The notes: generated from the letters alone by a model not told the origin. Counted from the first letter of the stretch, positions 41,884 to 53,327 are shown. The stretch is DNA of 64,000 bases from Vibrio sp. CDRSL-10 TSBA (GCA_039696685.1 CP155566.1:2356001-2420000); one strand, 5' to 3'. Made by a program: numbers and translations.

Positions 41884-42910
41884 CTAATAATGCCTCTCGA
41901 GTAAAACCGCTTCCAAACGATCGCTTATACGGCTGGGGACTTGTCGTTTCACTTCATGTACCGCTTCGGAAATGGCATTCACGACAGCGGATACATCAGC
42001 ACTTCCATGACTTTTAATGACAATGCCGCGCAATCCTAGCAAACTTGCACCGTTATACTGGTCGGGGTTCAGTGTTTTTAGTTCAGTAAATAGTTCAGAA
42101 AACAGCTTTCTGGCAATCCAACCCTTTATGGATGAGGCTAAAAACTTACTTTTTAACTTATCGATAAAGAGTTGCGCAGTTTCCTTCACAGGTTTTCAAA
42201 CAGATATTGCCGACGAAACCGTCACAGACGATCACATCCGCTGCATCGGTCAGCAGTTGGTTACCTTCAATATAACCGATAAAATTCACTGCGTTAGTCT
42301 GTTGCAACATTCCTGAACAACGTTTGACAAGATCATTACCTTTTATTTCCTCAGCGCCGACATTCAAAATAGCGACCCGGGGAATGCGGGACAAATGTTG
42401 CTCCGCCAATGCAGCACCCATAACGGCAAACTGGAACAGAGAATCGGCATCACTTGACACATTGGCGCCTAAATCCAACATCCACACTTTACCGCCGGAC
42501 GCGGTGGGTAACGCCGATACTAAAGCAGGACGGTCAATACCAGGTAACAATTTGAGTCGAAAACGGGATAACGCCATCAAAGCTCCGGTATTACCCGCAC
42601 TGACACAGGCATGGGCCTCACCTTCAGCGACCTGATCAATGGCCATCGCCATCGAACTGCCCTGACAATGACGTAGTGCTAATGAAGGTTTTTCGGAGTT
42701 AGAGATAACTCGGTCACTGTGCAGAATGCACAAACGGGCATCTGATTCGTAACCTAGAAGAGAAAGTTGCTGGGCGATCTCAGTCTGATCACCGATGAGA
42801 GTCACTTTTAGCTCTGGGAAATGCGACAGTGCCTGCACGGCGGCAGGCACTGTAACGCGAGGACCGAAATCCCCGCCCATTGCATCAAGTGCAACGGTTA
42901 AATTTTGCAA
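41884..42910 (-). CDS. plsX: Phosphate acyltransferase PlsX (frameshifted in this sequence)
   Basis: [20 protein letters not shown], then [20 protein letters not shown] and [19 protein letters not shown] are PlsX signatures. [18 protein letters not shown] is followed by the break at the GTTTC at 42179-42183; removing one T continues [16 protein letters not shown] to 341 residues. PlsX makes acyl-phosphate from acyl-ACP for phospholipid synthesis. It is downstream of rpmF as in E. coli. Confidence 0.95.
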
Positions 42911-42919
42911 AGGTCAACC

Positions 42920-43090
42920 TTACTTGTTGATAACCTTTTTGCCACGGTAGTAACCGTCAGCAGTCACGTTGTGACGCAGGTGAGTTTCACCTGAAGTCGC
43001 GTCTACAGAAAGTGCAGCTGTAGTCAGCGCATCGTGTGAACGGCGCATGCCACGCTTAGAACGTGTTTTACGGTTTTGTTGTACGGCCAT
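42920..43090 (-). CDS. rpmF: 50S ribosomal protein L32
   Basis: A 56-residue basic protein: [20 protein letters not shown] at the start and [17 protein letters not shown] at the end, the standard bacterial L32 without its zinc cysteines. It lies between yceD and plsX in the conserved order. Confidence 0.97.
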   Translation of the reverse strand: MAVQQNRKTRSKRGMRRSHDALTTAALSVDATSGETHLRHNVTADGYYRGKKVINK

Positions 43091-43121
43091 GGACCCTACT
43101 CCTATGTTATTGCTTAAAGAT

Positions 43122-43646
43122 TTACTTCTTTAAACTTTTTAAAACATCGAACGGATTCGGCTTCTCTTCCAACACTTCGTCTGGAAGTTCACCAAACACC
43201 ATATTGTCTGAAGTAACGCTACAATCTGCTTCGTCGTGCATCGCAACCTGGGGCAAGTTAATGATGAACTCGTCTTCAACTAACTGAATCAGGTCAACCT
43301 CACCGTACTCGTTCAGATCTACCAAATCGTACTCGTCGGGGGCGTCTTCTTCACTTTGTTGCCCTTTATAAGGGGTATAAGTGAATTCAACTTCACACTC
43401 GTGTGTGAAAACCTCATTACAGCGTTGACACTCTAAATCGACTTCGATGTTAGCTTTACCAGAGATAACAACAAGTCGCTGTTCATCAAGCCCAAATGAC
43501 AATGAGACTTGAGCGTCGCGTTTAACGCCTTCGACTGACTCCTCTAAGCGCTTGAAAAGACTCATTTGGATGATGCCATCGTAATCAAGTCGTTTCTGAG
43601 CGGCTTTACCCGGATCAATCGTTCGCGGTATTTTTACCTTTTGCAT
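43122..43646 (-). CDS. yceD: YceD (DUF177) protein
   Basis: 174 residues beginning [40 protein letters not shown] has the two-cysteine motif of YceD proteins, followed by an acidic tail rich in Asp/Glu. In bacteria YceD precedes rpmF, and the plant homologue is needed for 23S rRNA accumulation, so a ribosome-related role is likely. The start of the operon is here, and about 160 AT-rich bases separate it from the divergent yceF. Confidence 0.9.
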   Translation of the reverse strand: MQKVKIPRTIDPGKAAQKRLDYDGIIQMSLFKRLEESVEGVKRDAQVSLSFGLDEQRLVVISGKANIEVDLECQRCNEVFTHECEVEFTYTPYKGQQSEEDAPDEYDLVDLNEYGEVDLIQLVEDEFIINLPQVAMHDEADCSVTSDNMVFGELPDEVLEEKPNPFDVLKSLKK

Positions 43647-43806
43647 AGGGCGCGAATATTATCTTCCAAAATAGATTTAGTCAAAGAAAAAGGCAAAAAA
43701 GTTACTTTTTTTTCCCTTTCCGTATAGAGAATTATGAGCAGCCTGTTTGTTGATATAAGCTGCCGTAAAACCCGTGATAATTGTACAGTAAGAAGCGTAT
43801 AAAAAG

Positions 43807-44388
43807 ATGCAAAATTACCAACTTGTTTTAGCGTCAACATCCCCTTTCCGTCAACAGCTGCTTGCCAAACTGCAGATCCCGTTTACCACTGCCACCCCGG
43901 ATTGTGATGAAACCCCGCTGGCCGGTGAGAGTCCGGAGCAGTTGGTATTGCGCCTTGCGGAGGCGAAAGCGCGCTCCTGCCAGGTAACCGACAACAGCCT
44001 GGTGATTGGCTCGGATCAGGTGTGTGTGATTGACGGCCAGATTGTCGGCAAGCCCCACACCCGTGATAAAGCCATCGCACAACTGCTCAGTCAGAGCGGT
44101 CAGGCAATCACCTTCTACACTGGCCTGGCACTCTATAACCGCAGCACCGACAAGGCTCAGGTGGTTTTAGATACCTTTACCGTTCACTTTCGCCAGCTCA
44201 CCCCGCAGATGGTCAGCCGTTACGTTGACCAGGAACAGCCGCTGCACTGCGCAGGCAGCTTCAAAAGTGAAGGACTCGGTATCGCCCTGTTTGAACGCCT
44301 GGAAGGCGACGATCCGAACAGTCTGGTCGGACTGCCGCTGATTCGCCTTATCCGCCTGCTGGAAAACGAACAGTTTCCGGTACTGTAA
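43807..44388 (+). CDS. yceF: Maf-family nucleotide pyrophosphatase YceF
   Basis: 193 residues. [20 protein letters not shown] is the Maf substrate-binding start; [19 protein letters not shown] has the catalytic Asp loop; and [29 protein letters not shown] the C-terminal signature. The YceF branch hydrolyses m7GTP and prevents modified nucleotides entering RNA. It is divergent from yceD and followed by a terminator. Confidence 0.92.
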   Translation: MQNYQLVLASTSPFRQQLLAKLQIPFTTATPDCDETPLAGESPEQLVLRLAEAKARSCQVTDNSLVIGSDQVCVIDGQIVGKPHTRDKAIAQLLSQSGQAITFYTGLALYNRSTDKAQVVLDTFTVHFRQLTPQMVSRYVDQEQPLHCAGSFKSEGLGIALFERLEGDDPNSLVGLPLIRLIRLLENEQFPVL

Positions 44389-44465
44389 GCATTAAGCGAA
44401 GCTGAAATCTGATTCAGCCACATATCCTAATTCCGCTGCATATTTTAATTCAGCCACAAATAACG

Positions 44466-44490
44466 AAGGCTTGTCATCCGACAAGCCTTT
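44466..44490 (+). terminator. Terminator between yceF and rluC
   Basis: AAGGCTTGTC and GACAAGCCTT form a ten-base stem with a four-base loop; T run is short. It lies between convergent genes. Confidence 0.7.
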
Positions 44491-44546
44491 GCATTGCTAA
44501 AACACCAGTCGCTCTGCTACACCATCAGTCGCCCGGACTGAAAGAA

Positions 44547-45498
44547 TTAGCCTTCCTGACGCATTTTGGCCAGTGCCTGCTCCAGTTTATCGTCAAGCGG
44601 CGCATTAATTTCCATTTTTTCGCCGCTGCCCGGATGAACAAACTGAATGTTGGCGGCGTGTAAAAACAGGCGGTCAATGCCAAACTTAGCGGTATAGGCG
44701 TCAAAACGGCGATCACCGTAACGATCATCCCAGGCGATCGGGTGGCCCGTGTACTGAGTGTGCACGCGGATCTGGTGAGTTCGGCCGGTAATCGGACTTG
44801 CCTGCACAAGCGTCGCTTGTGAAAACTTCTCAAGAATTCTAAAACGGGTCTCTGACGGCTTACCGTTCGGGTTAACCCGCACAATACTGTTCACTTCGTT
44901 TTTCAGTAATGGCGCATTGACCGCTTTGCAGCTGGCTTTCCACTCACCCATCACCAACGCGAAGTAGTACTTCTGCACCGTTTTTTCGCGGAACTGGCTC
45001 TGCAGGTGACGCAGCGCCGAGCGCTTCTTAGCCACCAACAAAATGCCTGACGTATCGCGATCAATCCGGTGCACCAACTCAAGGAAGCGGGCCTGCGGAC
45101 GCAGCGCACGCAGCGCTTCAATCGCGCCAAACTTTAAGCCGCTGCCGCCATGCACCGCTGTACCGGATGGTTTATTGAGCACCAAAAGATGCTCATCTTC
45201 ATACAGTACGCAATGCTCGAGTTTCTGCGACCTTATTGAGCTTAGTGCTCGGTGCCGCGACCTCTTCTTCTTTCACTTCCATGGTCACCGGCGGGATACG
45301 CACCATGTCGCCGGCTGCCAGCTTATATTCGGCTTTGACGCGCTTTTTATTGACGCGCACCTCGCCCTTACGCAGGATTCGGTAAACCACGCTTTTAGGA
45401 ATGTTTTTTAATTGGTTGCGCAAGAAATTATCAATGCGCTGACCAGCCATGTCTTCGTCGATATCAACGAACTGGACTTGGGTTCTTATTTCGCTCAT
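44547..45498 (-). CDS. rluC: 23S rRNA pseudouridine synthase RluC (frameshifted in this sequence)
   Basis: From the ATG at 45496-45498 the N-terminal S4 RNA-binding domain reads QRIDNFLRNQLKNIPKSVVY, then RILRKGEVRVNKKR. The catalytic domain has LELVHRIDRDTSGILLVAKK with the nucleophilic Asp. The frame breaks at the GTTTC at 45221-45225; removing one T joins NKVAELEHCVLYEDEHLLVL, giving 316 residues. RluC modifies three uridines in 23S rRNA. It is divergent from rne, as in E. coli. Confidence 0.93.
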
Positions 45499-46114
45499 GG
45501 CGGCTATTCTAACCGTAATAGGATGAAATTCACATTTTCTTGGTAACAAAAAAAACGCTTTCAGCTTAAAACTTAAGCTAAATTGTTGAAACTCACATCA
45601 ATGCGACGCACTGCTCCGACAGTTCAAGCCTGGAATACGCGCAAAACTCAAATTTGTCACTGCTTTTCACCGAGAATTTTGCGTGTTCACTGACATTTTT
45701 TATACAGAGCCCCAAAATTTTAAGCGCTTTCTAATAAAGCAGATTGCTGAGTTTACCAGTCACTGCTATAGTTCACAGCTGCAATAATCGAACAGGTGGC
45801 AAATTATCTGTAGCCGTTTGATTAACGCAAGTTTATGAGTAGCTAAGCCAAAAACCGATGTGCTGCACACGGCGTAAGACACAGTTGATTAAGGCGTTCT
45901 TGTTGCTCTACTCATCGTCATTTCATGTTGAGTATCCTCCGCCACTACGCGGATCACAGGCGAGTGAAACGCTTGTGATACTGAAGTGCCCTCAGAGCAT
46001 CCCCCTCCAGCCGGGAGGCTGTAATAACCAAGCCATGGGATCAGGCACCGTGAAAACGAAACAAAAGCAATAAGAACAACAATCAAAATGAAGAAAAGAT
46101 AACGAGATTTTTAA
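45499..46114 (+). promoter_or_regulatory. Long 5' leader region of rne
   Basis: About 616 bases separate rluC and rne starts. The last third can form hairpins: TCCGC/GCGGA (45939-45954), ATCACAGGCG/CGCTTGTGAT (45954-45980) and a CCTCC/GGAGG stem near 46010. In E. coli the rne leader folds into structures that RNase E binds to limit its own mRNA; a similar role is likely here, but the sequence is not alike. A small ORF at 45858-46073 overlaps these hairpins and I do not regard it as a gene. Confidence 0.55.
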
Positions 46115-49100
46115 ATGAAAAGAATGTTAATTAACGCAACTCAAAAAGAAGAGTTGCGTGTCGCGTTGGTCGATGGCCAGCGACTGTTCGATTTGGATAT
46201 CGAAAGTCCTGGACATGAATCTAAAAAAGCGAATATCTACAAAGGACGTATTACCCGCATTGAACCAAGTCTGGAAGCCGCATTCGTCGACTACGGCGCT
46301 GAAAGACACGGTTTCCTTCCTCTTAAAGAAATTGCCCGCGAATACTTCCCAGAAGGTTACAGTTACCAAGGCCGACCAAGCATTAAAGAAGTGCTGACGG
46401 AAGGTCAGGAAGTGATCGTACAGGTAGAGAAAGAAGAACGTGGCAGTAAAGGCGCGGCTCTGACTACCTTTATCTCACTGGCTGGTAGCTACCTGGTTCT
46501 GATGCCAAATAACCCTCGAGCCGGCGGTATTTCACGTCGTATCGAAGGTGATGAACGCACTGAACTTAAGGCAGCACTGAGCACACTGGAACTACCGCAA
46601 GGTATGGGTCTGATTGTTCGTACCGCAGGTGTAGGTAAAAGTGCGGAAGAGCTGGAGTGGGACCTGAATGTGCTTATCAATCACTGGAGCGCAATCAAAC
46701 AGGCATCTGACTCTAACCCGGCCCCATTCCTGATTCACCAGGAAAGTAACGTCATCGTACGTGCCATTCGTGACTATCTGCGTCGCGATATCGGCGAAAT
46801 TCTTATCGACAGCAACACCATCTATGAACGCGCTCTGGAGCACATCCGTTTGGTGCGTCCTGACTTCATTAACCGAGTCAAGAAATACGATGGTGAAGTG
46901 CCACTGTTCAGCCACTTCCAAATCGAGAGCCAGATCGAATCTGCTTTCCAACGTGAAGTTCGTCTGCCTTCCGGCGGTTCAATTGTTATTGACCCGACTG
47001 AAGCTCTGACCTCTATCGATATCAACTCAGCACGCGCAACCAAAGGCGGCGATATTGAAGAGACGGCTCTGAACACGAACCTGGAAGCGGCCGATGAGAT
47101 TGCTCGTCAACTGCGTCTGCGTGACCTGGGCGGCCTGGTTGTTATCGACTTTATCGACATGACGCCTGTTCGCCATCAACGCGAAGTAGAAAACCGTCTG
47201 CGTGAGGCCGTACGTCTGGATCGTGCCCGCGTGCAGATCGGTCGTATCTCCCGCTTTGGTCTGCTGGAAATGTCGCGTCAGCGTCTGAGCCCGTCACTGG
47301 CAGAAGCAAGCCACCACATCTGTCCGCGTTGTACCGGTACTGGTGTGGTGCGTGACAACGAATCTCTGGCGCTGTCTGTACTGCGTCTGATTGAAGAAGA
47401 AGCTCTGAAAGACAATACCTCTCAGGTACTGGCTGTTGTGCCGGTCTCGATCGCTTCTTACCTGCTGAACGAAAAACGTCGTTCAGTTAACCACATTGAG
47501 CGTCACCAAGATGTGAAAATCACTGTGGTACCAAACTCTGATATGGAAACTCCGCACTTCGAAGTTATCCGTATCCGTGAAGGTGAAGAGCAGGAAATGC
47601 TGTCTTACCTGATTCCGCGTAAGCTGGAATCAATGAAAGAAGCAGAAGGCAAAGATCTGGGTGATGCCGATATCAAACCTAAGCGTCTGGAAGAACCAGT
47701 ACTGAAAGGTTTTGCAGCTCCGACTCAATCGGCTCCGATTCCTAAACCACAGCCGGTAGAAGCACCACAACCTGCGCCTGCTGCTCCTGTACAACAACAA
47801 AAACCGGGCCTGATTTCCCGCTTCCTGAAAGCTCTGTCAAACCTGTTTGCAGCGCCTCAGGCAGAAGAGCCAAAACAAGCTCAGGAGACTGAGGAAAAAC
47901 CACAGCAGAAACCGCAAGGTGACCGCAACAAGTCTTCCCAGCCTCGCCGTGAACGTAATAACGATCGCCGCCGCAACCCGCGTGATAAAAACAGACGCAA
48001 AGCGGATGACGTGAAAGATGCGAAACCACAAGAGAGCAATAAGCCTGCGGATAAAGACGCGCAAAGCAATCGTAAGCAAGAGCGTAAACCGAAGCAGGAA
48101 ACGCACAGATCGTAACGAGCGTAGCGAACGTAACGACCGCAATGCTAACGATCAGCGTCGTAACAAACGTGACGACAGCAAACGCGATGAAGCGAAATCC
48201 AGTAAGGTGATGGAACAGGGTCGCAAACTGGCGACCGATGCTCAGCAACAAGACGTAACCGAAGCGCCTCGTCAGGAAGCGCAAGAGGAAAAAGCGGCCG
48301 TTGTGAAAGAGCGTCGCCAGCGCCGTAAACTGACCAAGCAAATCCGTATTAAGGATCAGACTGAAGAAGCCATCACTGCAGCCGCTCAACCAGAGCAGGC
48401 AGCAGAGGCAGAATCAGTGAAAGATAACAATACCTCGGTAAAAGATAACAATACCAAGGTTGCTGAAACTGACGCGGAAAACACTGAAAAAGACGAGCAG
48501 AAACAACGCCGTAACCGCCGTTCACCACGTCACCTGCGTGCCAGTGGTCAGCGTCGTCGTCGCGGTCGCGATCGCCGTCCTAACCCATTCCGTCTGCGTA
48601 AAGGTGGTGTAGCATCACCGGAAATGGCGATGGGTAAAGTGATGCCTCGTTATGACCTGCCGAAGCCGAAGAAAGCAAAAGCAGAACAACAGACGCAAAC
48701 TAATGTCACGCTGGGCGGTTTCGCTTGTCCGGAAATGGCAATGGGTAAAGTGATCATCCGTCGTGAAGCGCCGGTGGCAGAGCTGGTAACAGACAATACA
48801 GCGCTTGAAGCAGCCGTGGTTGAAACTGCAGCTGTTGCGACTCCGGTTGCCGAGACTCCAGTCGTTACAACTCCGGTAGTTGAAAGCCCTGTGGTAGAAG
48901 CACCTGCCGTTGAAGCCAGTGCTCCGGAAGCCGCACCAACGGTAGCGACAGAAGAAGTCGCTGTGGCAGAAGTGGCACCTGAAGCAGTAGTGGCACCAGC
49001 AACAGAAGAAGTTGCAGTTGCACAAGCCGCTGCTGAAGAGGCGACTACGCAACCAAGCGCAAAACCAGCGCCTGTTGCAGAAGTGATCGAGCCAGTGATT

Positions 49101-49313
49101 GAAGAAGCGCCTGTGATTATTAAAGCGCCGAAAGCGATCGCCGTGACGTCCGGCCGTGCATCAGCACCAATGGCCAAAGCGCCAGGCAGCAGTGAACTGA
49201 AAGAGATTGCCGTCGTGGCAGCGCCATTCCGCGTTGAACGTTACCAGCCTCGCGGAGCCGGCAGCCAAGTTGCCCGCAACCAGGCCGGTGCAGCAATGAC
49301 TAAGCCACAATAA
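46115..49313 (+). CDS. rne: Ribonuclease E (frameshifted in this sequence)
   Basis: The catalytic half covers about residues 1-520: S1 domain near [20 protein letters not shown], then [22 protein letters not shown] and [11 protein letters not shown] with the metal-binding Asps, and the Zn-link [10 protein letters not shown]. The rest is a disordered, basic and acidic scaffold arm. The frame breaks at the GAAAC at 48098-48102; removing one A links [18 protein letters not shown], giving 1065 residues. The arm contains two copies of PEMAMGKV and a Val/Ala/Pro/Glu repeat region near residues 890-1000. RNase E is the essential degradosome nuclease. Confidence 0.95.
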
Positions 49314-49356
49314 CTGGCTAAAGTTGCGGTTTACGCACTAATACGTTGAAAAGTAA

Positions 49357-49385
49357 AAGCCCACCTGAGAAGGTGGGCTTTTTTA
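49357..49385 (+). terminator. Terminator of rne
   Basis: AAAGCCCACCT and AGGTGGGCTTT with a four-base loop, followed by T run; 44 bases after the stop. Confidence 0.9.
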
Positions 49386-49461
49386 TTAAGACTTGTCGCT
49401 CAGAAACCAGCGATGTCTCTTTAAACGAACTGCGTCGCAAAGTACGGGACAAATACGCCGA

Positions 49462-50232
49462 TTAGAAAGCGTAATTCAGACTGATGGTACTGTAGATTTC
49501 ATCATGGTCTTTGCCAGACGCAACTTCCGTGTTGTAGATGTACTCTGTATCCAAAACCAGGGCCAGTCTCTCGGCCAGTTTGTTTTTCAGATACGCATTG
49601 GCTGTTGTGGTTGTGTTTGAATCACCGTAGTCCATCCGTACACCGCCACCAATATCGAGTGCGTCACTTACTTTCAAGCTGCCATTAATAAAGCCGTTGG
49701 CAATGATTTCATCCTCTGAACGGTTCGGATGGTCTTCATCAAAAGACTGACGTTTCGAATAACGGAAACCCGGACCAGCACCAACTTCCAGTTTTGATGT
49801 TTCGGTATCAACTAAGGTATAACCAAAACCACCGACTAACAGCGCCTGGTGACGATAAGTCGCATATTGGTCATGCTCGTACTTGGCGTTACCAAACACA
49901 AAAGAGCTTTGCGATAAGGTGTGTTTGATATCGTAGATCACACGATATTTGTTGGTACCGTCATCATCATCGTCACTATCGGACTTATGTGAATAGTAGG
50001 TCGCCAGAGAGAGCTTTTGCTTACGCATCTCTTCATCATAATTAAGTGTGGCGCCCGAGTTGATCGACATCGAAGTACTATCCGTTTTGGAATAGATAAA
50101 GCCTAGTTTGGCATCCCCGCTAAATTGTCCCCCTTGTGTCTCTTCTGCGCTTTGCTCCTGAGCAGCATAGGCAGAACAAGACAGTGCACTGATTAACGCC
50201 GTCAGTGCCGTATTTCTTGCTGACAATGGCAT
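49462..50232 (-). CDS. DUF481-family outer-membrane protein
   Basis: 256 residues with a signal peptide (ALTALISALSCSAYA, cut before AQEQ). Alternating beta segments such as AKLGFIYSKTDSTSMSINSG, GFGYTLVDTETSKLEVGAGP and a final ISLNYAF fit DUF481/YdiY outer-membrane barrels. An Asp-rich stretch (SDSDDDDDGT) is in a predicted extracellular turn. Function unknown. It is convergent with rne. Confidence 0.78.
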   Translation of the reverse strand: MPLSARNTALTALISALSCSAYAAQEQSAEETQGGQFSGDAKLGFIYSKTDSTSMSINSGATLNYDEEMRKQKLSLATYYSHKSDSDDDDDGTNKYRVIYDIKHTLSQSSFVFGNAKYEHDQYATYRHQALLVGGFGYTLVDTETSKLEVGAGPGFRYSKRQSFDEDHPNRSEDEIIANGFINGSLKVSDALDIGGGVRMDYGDSNTTTTANAYLKNKLAERLALVLDTEYIYNTEVASGKDHDEIYSTISLNYAF

Positions 50233-50739
50233 GGATAACCTCCAACTGAAAAAATGGCAAAGTCATCACTATATGACACCAGTCACATCACTCCGTTAAT
50301 TTTCAGTCAGAACTTTACTTAACTGACGAGAAAATAAGCAAAAAGCCTTACAAACATCGCTATCGGCACACTCTGATCTGACACGCGACGTAGTTTCCCA
50401 TCCCTCACCCTCGCAAGAATGTGTGTCCTGATAATGCATCTGATAACTGCACATGCAAGGATGTGTGTCCCGATAATTGCTTCCTGATAACTGCTGCTGA
50501 TCGACCATTCATCACAGTGATAATTCCATCCCTGCTCAGACATTCGGCCGGTTAATTGTTGAACTTAATCACACTATTCAGTACCATTCTGCGCTCAACT
50601 AGCGACACCTAAACGCTGCTACTTTTTGATTTCCCAGTTTCGGTTGGTCCCGGATGATGCCAGTTGTCATCAGGCACTGCTAAACACAGCACGCACTAGT
50701 GTCGCCGTTCATTTAACGACAGCGAAAAACTGAGTACTC
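50233..50739. other. Intergenic region with a tandem imperfect repeat
   Basis: About 500 bases between the divergent DUF481 and SulP genes. It holds a tandem repeat (listed separately) and presumably the two promoters. Frames at 50296-50543 cover the repeat and are not credible genes. Confidence 0.45.
50413..50494. repeat. Two-copy direct repeat of about 39 bases
   Basis: Copies at 50413-50450 and 50455-50494 share GCAAG-ATGTGTGTCC-GATAA and CTGATAACTGC with few changes and a four-base gap. Confidence 0.8.
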
Positions 50740-52301
50740 ATGTTTGAATTCCCACAATTTTCCAAGCATTCGGTAAAAAATGACGTGTTATCCGGTCTGA
50801 CGGTTGCACTGGCATTAGTTCCCGAAGCCGTCGCGTTTGCCTTTGTGGCAGGCGTGGATCCTATGGTTGGTCTGTATGCCGCCTTCATCGTCGGTCTGGT
50901 CACCTCTATTTTTGGTGGTCGTCCGGGCATGATTTCCGGCGCAACCGGCGCGATGGCTGTGGTCATGGTCAGCCTGGTAGCTGCCCATGGTATTCAGTAT
51001 CTGTTTGCAACCATTATGCTGGCGGGTGTTTTGCAGATCTGTGCCGGTCTGTTTAAACTCGGCAAGTTTATCCGTATGGTGCCGCACCCGGTGATGATTG
51101 GTTTCGTCAACGGCCTGGCTATCGTGATTTTCCTGGCTCAGCTTGGCCAGTTTAAAGCACCGGATCTGAACGGCATCCTGACTTGGCTGCCGCAAGATCA
51201 GATGATGCTGATGCTGGGTCTGGTCGCACTGACCATGGCTATCATTTACTTCCTGCCAAAGCTGACCACCGCAGTGCCGTCTTCCCTGGTTGCGATAGTC
51301 ACTATTACCTTACTGGTACAAGGCCTGGGTCTGGAAACTCGTACTGTAGTCGACTTCCTGCGCTCAATGTCAGGTAATGATGCTGCTACCCTGGCTGGCA
51401 ATCTGCCGATTTTCGCTCTGCCAACAGTTCCTATGACACTGGAAACGCTGCAAATCATCCTGCCTTATGCGGTTATTCTGGCAGCAGTCGGTCTGATCGA
51501 ATCCCTGCTGACACTGACGGTTTCTGGATGAAATGACCAACACACGCGGTCAGTCAAACCGTGAATGTATGGGTCAGGGCCTGGCGAATATGACCTGTTC
51601 CGTCTTCGGCGCTATGGGTGGTTGTGCCATGATTGGCCAGTCTATGATCAACGTTAACTCAGGCGGCCGTGGCCGACTGTCAGGTATCGTTGCTGCAGTC
51701 ATGCTGCTGTTCTTTATTCTGTTTGCTTCCTCACTGATTGAAATGATCCCGCTGGCTGCGCTGGTTGGTGTGATGTTTATGGTCGTGATTGGCACTTTCG
51801 AGTGGGCCACCTTCAAACTGGCACGCCGCGTACCAAAACAAGACTTTTTTGTTATCGTACTGGTGACCGTGGTAACAGTGTTTACTGACCTGGCGATTGC
51901 AGTATTGGTGGGTGTGGTTGTCTCGGCTCTGATGTTTGCCTGGGAGCACGCCAAGCACATCTATGCCAGCACCCAAATCAACGAGGAAGGTTCAAAAATT
52001 TACCTGATCAACGGCCCGGTATTCTTTGGCTCTGCGGCTAATTTCCTCGAGCTGTTTGATGCCCAGAAACGACCCGCAAGATGTGATTGTTGATTTCGCC
52101 CAGTCACGCGTCGCCGACCATTCCGCGATTGAAGCGATTGAGACGATCGCCGAGCGTTACGCCTCGGTCGGTAAAACCCTGCACCTGCGTCACCTGAGTG
52201 AAGATTGTCGTGCCCTGCTGCACAAAGCAGGCAGCCTGGTCGAGATTAACGTCAAAGAAGACCCAAGCTACAAGGTCGCGACCGACACACTGGCTGGCTA
52301 A
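50740..52301 (+). CDS. SulP-family anion transporter with STAS domain (two frameshifts in this sequence)
   Basis: [20 protein letters not shown] is the SulP entrance; [17 protein letters not shown] the substrate-site loop; and a C-terminal STAS domain runs from about residue 420 ([20 protein letters not shown]). Breaks at the GTTTC at 51520-51524 and the GAAAC at 52066-52070 interrupt it; removing one base at each restores [20 protein letters not shown] and [20 protein letters not shown], giving 519 residues. SulP proteins carry sulfate, bicarbonate or dicarboxylates; this branch resembles the bicarbonate/Na+ type, but specificity is not shown. Confidence 0.9.
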
Positions 52302-52369
52302 TCAACCTCGCTGGCACTTGATGAGTAAAGTTAGTACGTAACAAAGTACGTACGTAAGTAAATAATTAG

Positions 52370-52403
52370 AAAGCCTCTCGGTTTAACGCCGAGAGGCTTT
52401 TTT
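52370..52403 (+). terminator. Terminator of the SulP gene
   Basis: AAAGCCTCTCGG and CCGAGAGGCTTT form a 12-base stem with T tail. It lies before the convergent EamA gene. Confidence 0.9.
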
Positions 52404-52448
52404 AATTTGTTGCATCCTGAAAGAGACTGACTGGTTAAAGACTAAGCA

Positions 52449-53327
52449 TCAGGTCCACATCACTAATACTGCAGCCAGGGCCACTAAAATCAGTCCCAGC
52501 CCGTCTTTAATGCGTACTTTCTGTCGTAACCAGAATACAGAGATCAGCATGGTGAAAAAGATCTCCACCTGGCCCAGCGTTTTCACATACGGTACCGCTT
52601 CCAGCGACATCGCACTAAACCAGCCGAGCGAACCGATACAGCTGCACACACTGGTCGCCACGACAATTTTAGGCCGCTGCCACAGAGCTTTGAGCGTCGC
52701 CGGATCGCGCACCAGCAGATACACCACCAGCATCAGAGTCTGGAGCGATATGACCGACAGCAACACCCAGGCAGCGCTGTACGGGAAAGGTAACCCGAGT
52801 GCAAGACTGGCTTCACGAATCCACAATGACGTTAACGCAAAAGCGCTGCCGCTGCCGAGGCCAAGTAAAATAGTCGGTACCGACAACTGACGCCAGCCGC
52901 CCTGAGTACTCATCATGAACACTCCGACACCACCAATCACTACCCCGCTCCATCCGAGCAGGCTCAGGTGGGTGCCAAAGAAAATCATCCCCAGAATGGC
53001 GGCCACCAAGGCTTCACTTTTGGCAAGTCCGGCCCCCACTGCATAGTTATTGAATTTAAACAGTTTCACCATCAAAGCCGTGGCGATGATTTGCATCACG
53101 GACGCTCCGATCACAAAGCCGGTAAAGCTGAGATTAAAAGTCGGCAGAGCTGCATCGGGTTGGTATTGATACAGTCCGAGCAGATAGAGCGCAGCGATCG
53201 GGCTTGCCCACAGAAAACGCGCCAGGGTCACACCAGCAGTTTTCACATCGCCGGAAAGACGGCTTTGAAAGGCATTACGCCAGGATTGCATGAAAGCAGC
53301 GAGAAAAGTAAAGAAAATCCATGTCAT
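52449..53327 (-). CDS. EamA/DMT-family transporter
   Basis: 292 residues from the ATG at 53325-53327 (MTWIFFTFLAAFMQSWRNAF); the in-frame start at 53462 adds a non-homologous extension. Ten hydrophobic helices in two repeats, the first with AGVTLARFLWASPIAALYLL and the second with GSLGWFSAMSLEAVPYVKTL then GQVEIFFTMLISVFWLRQKV. These are the end-of-repeat motifs of drug/metabolite exporters. The substrate is unknown. Confidence 0.83.
   Translation of the reverse strand: MTWIFFTFLAAFMQSWRNAFQSRLSGDVKTAGVTLARFLWASPIAALYLLGLYQYQPDAALPTFNLSFTGFVIGASVMQIIATALMVKLFKFNNYAVGAGLAKSEALVAAILGMIFFGTHLSLLGWSGVVIGGVGVFMMSTQGGWRQLSVPTILLGLGSGSAFALTSLWIREASLALGLPFPYSAAWVLLSVISLQTLMLVVYLLVRDPATLKALWQRPKIVVATSVCSCIGSLGWFSAMSLEAVPYVKTLGQVEIFFTMLISVFWLRQKVRIKDGLGLILVALAAVLVMWT

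Noticed and set aside
45858..46073. Small ORF in the rne leader as a gene
   Set aside because: It overlaps the leader hairpins and has no recognisable product or ribosome site.
47742..48389. Long ORF antisense to rne
   Set aside because: It comes from the Lys/Arg/Glu-rich bias of the RNase E arm; its protein is a compositional shadow.
48650..49177. Ala/Thr/Ser-rich ORF antisense to rne, resembling a surface protein
   Set aside because: It mirrors the Val/Ala/Pro/Glu repeats of RNase E and lacks a signal peptide or ribosome site.
50413..50494. CRISPR-like repeats
   Set aside because: There are only two copies with a four-base gap and no spacers or cas genes.
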